12,895 nucleotides of DNA from the NCBI GenBank assembly GCA_900546915.1, contig UREY01000040.1:1-12895 (forward strand), in the 5' to 3' direction. The notes under the pieces were generated by a model. It was not told the DNA's origin. It made no database searches and was given only the letters and a program-made list of their open reading frames with translations. Positions 7,901 through 12,895 of the stretch are shown piece after piece. Position numbers and translations under genes: made by a program. The stretch's first letter is position 1. Each line of letters starts with the position of its first letter. The stretch comes from an uncultured Eubacteriales bacterium. Lineage in GTDB: Bacteria > Bacillota > Clostridia > Oscillospirales > Oscillospiraceae.

Positions 7901-9990
7901 CCATAGTTGGTCAGCACAATTTCACCGGTTGTCTGGTTTTCCAGTTTATCCCGGAGTTCAATCGCAGCCTTCCCATTATAGGTAGCCAGCACCCGGTTTT
8001 GCACTGCCGCGTCCACCTGGATGAGACCCGCGCCTACTTGACGGACAGGCGCGATGGAATCTCTCGCGCACTGGTTTACGGGTACGGCTGTATTCATTAA
8101 CGTCGTGCGGATAAAATCCGGAATATCCTCCACCGAAAGGCCGCGCTCCACCAGCATCTGCTTCACAAGCGCAGCCGAACCCGACACAAAAGGAGCCGCC
8201 ATAGAAGTCCCTGACATTTGCACATACGAGGAGGTCCCGCCTTCCACCGAGAGCACACTGCCGCCAGGCGCTGCCAGCTCCGGCTTGATGTCCAAGGTTG
8301 AGGTCGTTCCCCAAGCGGTAAAGTAAGAAGAAGCGTTCTCCTCCACCGCCTCGCTGGCAAACGCAAAGCCTTCATATTGCGAAACCGTTACCTTGGTTTC
8401 CGCTTCGCTCAGGCCTAAGAGATATGCACCGGTTTCATGATCCACATAAAACAAGAAATTGTTCCAGATCATCCCTGCAAGGCTGTCTTCTCTTTTCCCT
8501 GGGGCGCCGCCTTCGTCGGCACTGTAGAAAATGACGCCGCGCCAGCCATACATATCTGCATAACGGGCAGACTCATACAGCTTTTCCCGGAGCGTCTCCA
8601 AATCGTCATACTGGGGAACCGCCACCAACGCCAAATTGTTTTGCGCATTGGTTTTCCGCAGTCCTTCATCTCCGCCGGTGCCGCAGTCCACCACATCCAC
8701 CGGTATAGACCAGTTAAAATTGGTGGAGGACAGCTGAATCCCAGACAGCTGCTTGGCCTCCCCGCCCTCAGGGGCAATGGTCAGGTGAAAGGTGACATAG
8801 CCATAGCTATCCACAGAGGCAACTGCAGTCGCCCCCGCAGCCGTGGCAGGGTCACCCACCGTGCCTACGTCCGCCATGTACCAATCGTTGGTGATGACCT
8901 GGTCCTGTTTGTCCCCCTCACTGGAGATCGCCGCATTGCCGGCAGAAACGCTCACGAAAACGCCCGCTTCTTCGGCGCAGTCCGTGGCCCGGCTGATGTA
9001 CGAATCGCTCCCGTAAAATCCAGCGTCGATACCCAACGACATGTTAATGACATCGGCGCCCAGCTTTACCGCATCTTCAATTGCGCAGATGATGTCGTCG
9101 CTGTAGCCGCCCTCACCGGTAGACCCCTCATAAACCTGCATTGCAAGGATTTGGGCATCCGGGGCCACGCCCGCAATCCCGCCGGAAGCCTCGTCTCCGT
9201 TCGCCGCAGCGATACCGCTCACGTGGTAGCCGTGCCGGCTCACCCCGTTGAGGATGTCGTTGTGCCCGGTCACATAGCAGTATCCATAGGGAACCTTATC
9301 GGAAAACCACTGACCGTGGCCCAGCTGCGAAATCAGCTTCTCCATGTCTGCTTTGGTGTACTTGGCATTTTCTACATCCTGCACCATATCTTCGTGCAGG
9401 TAGTTCACCCCGGAATCGATGACGGCGATGACCATTTCTTTCCCGGTATAGCCGGTATCGCCCAGCTTCCAGGCCTCATAAACCTGGGCAATCTCTTTTG
9501 CAGAAATCATCTCGGGCTGATATCGAACCGCTTCCGTAACCGATGCCACCCCGGGCATGGCGCGCAGCGCGTCTATGTCGCCCCTGCGCACATCATAAGA
9601 GACGGTGTTCATGATATATCCCATACGATGCACCGGCTCCAACCCCAGCGTCCGCTCTACCTGGTATATTGTAGATTCCTGGCTTTTGAGCGCCGCAGTT
9701 TCAGCGGAAGCGGCCGTCTGAACGCTCTCAACAGACATGCTCTCCAGCGCCGGTTGCTGGGACAATTCCACAATGACCCGGACGACTTCATCTTCATCCC
9801 AGGACAGCGCCTCTTCTGCCTGCTCCCCGTTTTCCCCATTGGTTTGCGTCTCTGCGGAGAAGAGCACTTCCTTCATTCGCTCCTCCAGCGCCGCAGAACT
9901 CTCCGGCTGTGTACCGGCCGTTGCCGAGCTTGTGGGAAATAGCAACACCACCATACACAGAGCCAGAATCATGGACATCCATCTTTTCAT
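4966..9990 (-). CDS. SLH-anchored subtilisin-like (S8) surface protease
   Basis: This is a secreted endopeptidase of 1,674 residues. Domains in order: a signal peptide (1-25; KR, then a hydrophobic core, AxA-type cleavage near ATA-G); a propeptide (about 55-160); and an S8 domain with D192 in IDSG, H253 in HGYHVSG, oxyanion N352 and S596 in SGTSMAAP, so the triad is complete. A protease-associated insert lies at about 390-545. An Fn3-like domain follows (about 670-790), then a segment with SPNGDG (865-870), several Ig-like segments (to about 1490) and three SLH repeats (about 1494-1543, 1552-1602, 1617-1670). The layout recalls lactocepin and C5a peptidase, but with SLH repeats, which bind cell-wall polymer, in place of LPXTG. 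The ATG at 9990 follows GAGGAGG. Two AraC regulators lie divergently upstream. The substrate is not readable from sequence. Confidence 0.95.
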   Translation of the reverse strand: MKRWMSMILALCMVVLLFPTSSATAGTQPESSAALEERMKEVLFSAETQTNGENGEQAEEALSWDEDEVVRVIVELSQQPALESMSVESVQTAASAETAALKSQESTIYQVERTLGLEPVHRMGYIMNTVSYDVRRGDIDALRAMPGVASVTEAVRYQPEMISAKEIAQVYEAWKLGDTGYTGKEMVIAVIDSGVNYLHEDMVQDVENAKYTKADMEKLISQLGHGQWFSDKVPYGYCYVTGHNDILNGVSRHGYHVSGIAAANGDEASGGIAGVAPDAQILAMQVYEGSTGEGGYSDDIICAIEDAVKLGADVINMSLGIDAGFYGSDSYISRATDCAEEAGVFVSVSAGNAAISSEGDKQDQVITNDWYMADVGTVGDPATAAGATAVASVDSYGYVTFHLTIAPEGGEAKQLSGIQLSSTNFNWSIPVDVVDCGTGGDEGLRKTNAQNNLALVAVPQYDDLETLREKLYESARYADMYGWRGVIFYSADEGGAPGKREDSLAGMIWNNFLFYVDHETGAYLLGLSEAETKVTVSQYEGFAFASEAVEENASSYFTAWGTTSTLDIKPELAAPGGSVLSVEGGTSSYVQMSGTSMAAPFVSGSAALVKQMLVERGLSVEDIPDFIRTTLMNTAVPVNQCARDSIAPVRQVGAGLIQVDAAVQNRVLATYNGKAAIELRDKLENQTTGEIVLTNYGDTPATYSLSATDVYTDYTDPITKEYYDIALNGASITFDSETVTVPAGGKAKVSFTIHLPRLNEGHFVEGYIQLISETENAPALSMPYLGFMGDWDAEPIVDEPEWENDTVIPIMDYGYYGVTSHGTCLLTNRENTYTVLGEVVKTITRDNDGMTIPVSYVDPDRIAISPNGDGFYDIAVPWLGLLRNAKEIQLDVLDSQGNVIARPGSVYNLSKLVNGALSVSQTHGVLMANNGSAPFWDGMRYNQSTGAYEIVPEGDYTVRIRSKVREDGAWQTVTMPVRVDLTPPEITYFTAERVNSQSVHFEFQAPDEAFIANSVVLSINGELNSWDIGWFEYDESTGIYSYDQIWRNGVDVEMDEPVHVAVMIADDAGNYTMRQTTVGGEETESFGLVNLFFDETNFVGNVDSYQIMGFAPEGSVVTFNGEEAAMDQGNFSYNLILSREVTMVKVEIVSPDGETLLSRVANVHACGNTPQFGAVLLDDAFPADYYGTYQSDPYTGSKTNHSVFILNEDYEDGTEFPMRVKIAHPGCTYVTLKNTATQEVTVLTPGEDGYVPFTMVLDGETGCAGYLLTLKGGGKGVVTNIQVWNHTPGKEQEDSLNRDYVPCYWNLSSVTYVNSGMLQEDGTFRIYGYLYNPVDRLTVDGKEAVMDPETLEWYCDVQLEVGTNRIPIVSEEGGYFYEQTMHKIIFTDGPVLSLELPEPAADGVYYVEQETFELRGTVATALDDAVVYVNDSQVLSASNSGHGYGQAFITRDFAQTLQLDHGNNVITVTAYDLSGTYATEVVILNYCPSNGKVDVDHSAWYHEGVDFCLRQGLMVGTGDDTFAPEHNMTRGQLITVLYRLSGETVSKNAPNPFEDVNPKAFYGDAVRWGYANGIVQGTTATKFAPNAPVTREQLAVMLSRYADCTGVLTPDGVDLSDFADANRISPYAQPAMSWAVAKGLLVGTSTTTLSPKGTATRAQLATVLMRFYTLAENS

Positions 9991-10182
9991 GTTGAAACCT
10001 CCTCGTTATTTTGGAATGTGTACAGTATAGCCCTCCTCTTCTCCGCCTGCTTGCCCATTGGCGCGGTCTTTGGGTATATTTTTAAGATCCCTCTCTACTT
10101 TTCGTCATGCTTCTGTTATAATGGGTCGTGCTACAAGCATCGCTGAACCTGTTAGCGGTGAACATCATGGGAGGCGCGCCTT
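9991..10182. promoter_or_regulatory. Divergent control region between protease and AraC genes
   Basis: These 192 bases separate the protease start from the first AraC start. A TATACT hexamer on the minus strand (10029-10024) sits where a protease -10 box would be, but I see no good -35 partner, which would fit a promoter that needs an activator. The rightward extended -10 is listed separately. I find no clear operator repeat by eye. Confidence 0.4.
10114..10122 (+). promoter_or_regulatory. Extended -10 promoter of the araC pair
   Basis: TGTTATAAT is an extended -10 element (TGN followed by a perfect TATAAT). No good -35 hexamer is present 16-18 bases upstream, which is tolerated with an extended -10. 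The predicted start is near 10129, about 54 bases before the first AraC start codon. Confidence 0.6.
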
Positions 10183-11283
10183 ATGGAGATGATCCTGGAG
10201 AAAAAACATGGGACAACCAACTATGGAAGCAAGGAGTCCGGCAATCAAATTGGGGACGATCTGCTCCGTATGACACCGGAGGAAACCGTCTACCGCAGCT
10301 ATTATCGCATGGAGCAGGGACTGGACAAATTTTCAGCAGAGGAGGAATCCCAAATTCGGAATACGTACGGGGATATTCTGAGCCGTTACTTCCCCCCCAC
10401 GGAGGCTGAGCCTTACTGCCTCCACGACGCGACCGTAAACGAAAGCAGTCCCATTGTGGTGCGGAAGCGGAGTCGGTATTTTCCAGCCGTTTTATACCAC
10501 CGGCCCTGTTTTGAACTGATTTACCTCTACTCCGGCCAGTGCACGCACATCTGCAAAGGGCAACAATATGAACTGCGCCAGGGCGATTTCTGTCTGCTGG
10601 AATATGGCGCTTCTCACCGCATTTTCAACAATTCCGACTACAGCATTCTGATAGAGCTCCTGATATTTCCGAAAATACTGAATAAAATCTGCGCCACGCT
10701 TCTATCTGAAAACTCCGTGCTTTCCAATTTCTTTCACAATGCCCTATATGGGCATAGCAATTACCCGCTTATTTTGTTTCACACCGGAACAGATTCTGCT
10801 GTAAAAAACTTTGTTACCGCTATGCTGAGCGAATCTCAGCAAAGAACCGGATTTTACTACATCTTTTTAGAGTCGTTTCTAAACGCGCTATTTGTCATCC
10901 TCCTTCGTCAATTTCGCCCCTATCAGGCACAGCCTGTCGCTTTGGAGCACGCCCCCATCCCGGAAATCATGGATTATATTACAAAAAACTATTTAGAAAT
11001 TACCCTGGCAGATTTAGCTGCATCATTTGACTACAGCGTCCCACATATGAGCAAGCTCATTCGTGAAGCCTGTGGGGTTTCCTATTCCGCCATCGTCCGT
11101 CAATTGAAAATGCGCCGCGCCGCCTGGCTGCTTCAACATACAAGCCTCTCTATGACACAAATTGCCTCAGAAATCCGCTGTGTGGATACCTCTCATTTTG
11201 GTAAAAACTTCCGAAAGGAATTCCAGATGACCCCAAAAGAGTATCGCCAGCTTTTTTCTATTCGTCAGGAACACAATTTATAA
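10183..11283 (+). CDS. AraC-family regulator, first of a tandem pair
   Basis: This 366-residue DNA-binding regulator carries a sensory cupin-like N-terminal half (about residues 95-165: KRSRYFP, SGQCTHICKGQQYELRQGDFCLLEYGASH). A helical linker follows, then a C-terminal AraC domain with two helix-turn-helices (about 275-300 and 323-355, the second ending FRKEFQMTPKEYR). The ATG at 10183 follows GGGAGG (10169-10174). The next gene, a paralogue, begins 23 bases after the stop. In the second helix-turn-helix the usual VGY.D.SHFSR.F reads IRCVDTSHFGKNF, so a normally conserved Gly-Tyr is Arg-Cys (332-333). This may alter DNA recognition. The gene is divergent from the SLH protease, which makes that gene or its own operon the likely target. 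The effector is unknown. Confidence 0.9.
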   Translation: MEMILEKKHGTTNYGSKESGNQIGDDLLRMTPEETVYRSYYRMEQGLDKFSAEEESQIRNTYGDILSRYFPPTEAEPYCLHDATVNESSPIVVRKRSRYFPAVLYHRPCFELIYLYSGQCTHICKGQQYELRQGDFCLLEYGASHRIFNNSDYSILIELLIFPKILNKICATLLSENSVLSNFFHNALYGHSNYPLILFHTGTDSAVKNFVTAMLSESQQRTGFYYIFLESFLNALFVILLRQFRPYQAQPVALEHAPIPEIMDYITKNYLEITLADLAASFDYSVPHMSKLIREACGVSYSAIVRQLKMRRAAWLLQHTSLSMTQIASEIRCVDTSHFGKNFRKEFQMTPKEYRQLFSIRQEHNL

Positions 11284-11306
11284 ACTTATTTGTGCGGGAA
11301 TTAAAT

Positions 11307-12389
11307 ATGAACTTATATGTAAATAACCAAATCGATTATGGAAGCGGCAGTTTTGTCGTCACCACAGACAGTGAATTGACCAGGATGAATCAAGAAGAGC
11401 TCACCTTCCGCAGCTATTACAGGATGATGCAAAAACTGGATCGCTGCAATGAGGAGGAGCAGCTCTACCGGCAAAAACTGTACGAGCAAGCGCTCTGCCA
11501 AAACCACGTGATACCCGGCGCGCCAATACAGAACATGACGGCCGAATCCATCGGCATGACCGGTTCCCTCGCCATGCTGAAGCGAAGCCGGTATTTTCCC
11601 CCTTTTCTGTACCAGCATGAAAATTTTGAGATGTTTTACATCCACTCCGGCCAGTGCACCCACATTTGCAAGGGCCAGGAATACTTGCTCAAGCAGGGGG
11701 ATTTTTGTCTGTTAGAATACGGTGTCCCTCACTGCATTGTGAATCACTCCGACGCGTGCATTGTTCTGGAGCTTACTGCAAAGCGAGAGCTCATGGATCG
11801 ACTCTGCGCCCGCTTATTTCGCGAAGACACGGTGCTCTCTCGCTTTTTCAAAAGCGCTCTATACGAACAGACCAACTATCCCATGCTGGTGTTCCACACC
11901 GGCTCCCATCCGCCCGTTCAGTATTACATTTACGCGATGTACCACGAATTCCAGCGTCGTTTGCCCCACTACGAAGTCATGATGGAAGCCTTTCTCAATG
12001 CCCTGTTCGCCATATTGCTCTGGTGCTTTCGCCCCCAGCAGGAGCAGCCGATCCCGCCGGGACAGTCTCCCCTATCTCCTGTTCTGGCTTACATGCACGA
12101 ACACCACGCATCGGTTACCTTAAAGGAATTGTCGCACATCTTCGGCTATAGCAGCTCCCATCTGGGCAAGCTCATTTCCTCCACCACCGGCCTATCATTT
12201 ACCGAACTTCTTCGTCAAATTCGTCTGCGCCGGGCTACAGAGCTGCTGAAAAGCACAGGTCTGTCCATTACCCAAATTGCCTCTGAAGTAGGCTACGCCG
12301 ACACGGCCCACTTCAGCCGCAGCTTCCGCCAGGAATTCAACCTGCCGCCTTCTGAGTATCGTCAGCTTTTCGCCATACGAGAAGAATGA
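11307..12389 (+). CDS. AraC-family regulator, second of a tandem pair
   Basis: This 360-residue paralogue of the preceding gene has the same architecture. A conserved N-terminal stretch (RSYYRMMQKLD, residues 35-45) precedes a cupin-like sensory domain (about 90-158, KRSRYFP to SDACIVLEL) and a C-terminal AraC domain. Its second helix-turn-helix is canonical (VGYADTAHFSRSFRQEF, 328-344). Over one 70-residue stretch of the sensory domain I count 43 identities with the first copy. The frame also opens at GTG 11292, but that start has no ribosome binding site. I chose ATG 11307, which has only a weak GCGGGA upstream, so translation may depend on coupling to the first gene. No clear T-tract terminator follows the stop. 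Confidence 0.9.
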   Translation: MNLYVNNQIDYGSGSFVVTTDSELTRMNQEELTFRSYYRMMQKLDRCNEEEQLYRQKLYEQALCQNHVIPGAPIQNMTAESIGMTGSLAMLKRSRYFPPFLYQHENFEMFYIHSGQCTHICKGQEYLLKQGDFCLLEYGVPHCIVNHSDACIVLELTAKRELMDRLCARLFREDTVLSRFFKSALYEQTNYPMLVFHTGSHPPVQYYIYAMYHEFQRRLPHYEVMMEAFLNALFAILLWCFRPQQEQPIPPGQSPLSPVLAYMHEHHASVTLKELSHIFGYSSSHLGKLISSTTGLSFTELLRQIRLRRATELLKSTGLSITQIASEVGYADTAHFSRSFRQEFNLPPSEYRQLFAIREE

Positions 12390-12458
12390 CACCGGTAGGC
12401 CATTTCACCTGGATTTTGACAGGGCTAAATACCGGCATATACACGGACAATCCGTTGA
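12390..12458. other. Junction between araC operon and intron remnant
   Basis: This short stretch holds no gene. CCGGTA (12392-12397) and TACCGG (12430-12435) form a 6-bp inverted repeat 32 bases apart, without a T-run. Group II intron similarity ends at its right border, so an intron deletion endpoint lies in or beside it. Confidence 0.4.
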
Positions 12459-12833
12459 TACTATGGCTTCGGCTGACTTCTTGCAGTTCGTTGTGACTAC
12501 GCATTTTTTCCAATATGTCTACTTTATGCGCCTACAAGACCTCCCCGGGTACTCACACGTTCTTTCCCTCTTTACCTGCCCCATCTACCCCAAACGATTC
12601 CGTGTAGCTTTGGGCCTCGACTTACTTGGGAGCCTTGCCCTCGCTTGGAGCCTTATATGCGATTTCTGTTCGTCAGGCCAGAATTTTGCCCATTAGAAGA
12701 CCTTTCAACTTCTAAAATCCGGCTTTCTTCAGTTTCCACCTCACGATAAACACCCTTGCCTTTGGCTAACCCTTCCCGCTGCCGGGCGGATTCGGGTCTT
12801 TCACCCTATAGAACGTGCGCTCACCGGGCGCAC
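12459..12833 (-). mobile_element. Truncated group II intron, 5' domain I portion only
   Basis: Read on the minus strand, the segment begins with the group II 5' consensus GTGCG (12833-12829) followed by CCC. It then shows, in order, landmarks I recognise from bacterial group II introns: GGGTGAAAGACCC (12806-12794), AGCCAAAGGCAAGGGTGT, CGTGAGG, CTGACGAACAG (12676-12666), GGGGAGGTCT (12546-12537) and CAGCCGAAGCCATAGTA (12475-12459). In complete introns the last block is followed by the reverse transcriptase gene and then domains V and VI. Here the adjacent bases contain neither, and the araC operon follows at once. It is therefore a 3'-truncated, non-functional remnant of about 375 bases. The plus-strand open frame over 12463-12696 is antisense to it and is not a gene. 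Confidence 0.78.
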
Positions 12834-12895
12834 CAAAAAGAGTAACCGTCAAATGTAACCGCATATGAAATCACCGCCGTGGAGAGCTTTGCAGG
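12834..12895 (-). pseudogene. Possible host-gene fragment upstream of the intron
   Basis: On the minus strand, from the window edge to the intron 5' end, one frame is open for 20 codons (reads PAKLSTAVISYAVTFDGYSF), while the other two minus frames contain stops. This could be the 5' exon of a gene that the intron entered and later broke. It is too short to identify and may be chance. Confidence 0.25.

Noticed and set aside
8437..9942. 501-residue plus-strand open frame
   Set aside because: It lies entirely antisense to the protease catalytic region, has no ribosome binding site or recognisable domain, and is explained by codon bias of the opposite strand.
12392..12435. CCGGTA/TACCGG inverted repeat as terminator of the araC operon
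   Set aside because: Only 6 bp with a 32-base loop and no T-run. It could be chance.
12463..12696. 77-residue plus-strand open frame
   Set aside because: It is antisense to the group II intron remnant, whose conserved RNA landmarks explain the sequence.

Overview
The window reads as chromosomal DNA of a moderately high-GC Gram-positive anaerobe of the class Clostridia, most likely Oscillospiraceae/Ruminococcaceae. The support is strong GGAGG ribosome binding sites, consensus sigma-A promoters, a MarR-MATE cassette, a DUF305-like protein of the short clostridial type, and a surface protease anchored by three SLH domains. This placement is inferred from gene style, not from a marker match.

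Layout: (1) 1-1064, minus strand: the rplM-rpsI ribosomal operon (L13, S9) with a promoter, a structured leader and an intrinsic terminator. (2) 988-1928, plus strand: a TtcA-type tRNA thiolation enzyme. Its best promoter lies face to face with the ribosomal one, and the two predicted start points are only about 6 bp apart. (3) 1932-2510, minus: a DUF305-like, probably ferritin-like helical protein, tail to tail with ttcA. (4) 2592-4485, plus: a MarR repressor and a MATE efflux pump in one operon, behind a perfect TTGACA-N17-TATAAT promoter whose -10 sits inside a 14-bp palindrome. (5) 4486-4965: a gene-free interval with two terminator-like hairpins and a possible three-way junction. (6) 4966-9990, minus: a 1,674-residue secreted subtilisin-like (S8) protease with a PA insert, an Fn3-like/Ig-like stalk and three C-terminal SLH domains. 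(7) 10114-12389, plus: two tandem paralogous AraC-type regulators divergent from the protease. (8) 12459-12833, minus: the 5' part of a group II intron with no reverse transcriptase and no domain V, so a dead remnant. A short open frame, possibly its broken host gene, runs off the right edge.

How the parts may work together: the marR-MATE pair is a standard self-regulated drug-efflux module. The AraC pair is well placed to regulate itself and the protease, but that is inference from the divergent arrangement. I see no CRISPR array, tRNA, rRNA or complete mobile element. Nothing here is a clearly new system. The observations most worth checking are the overlapping ribosomal/tRNA-modification promoters, the paired AraC regulators beside the SLH protease, and the truncated intron.
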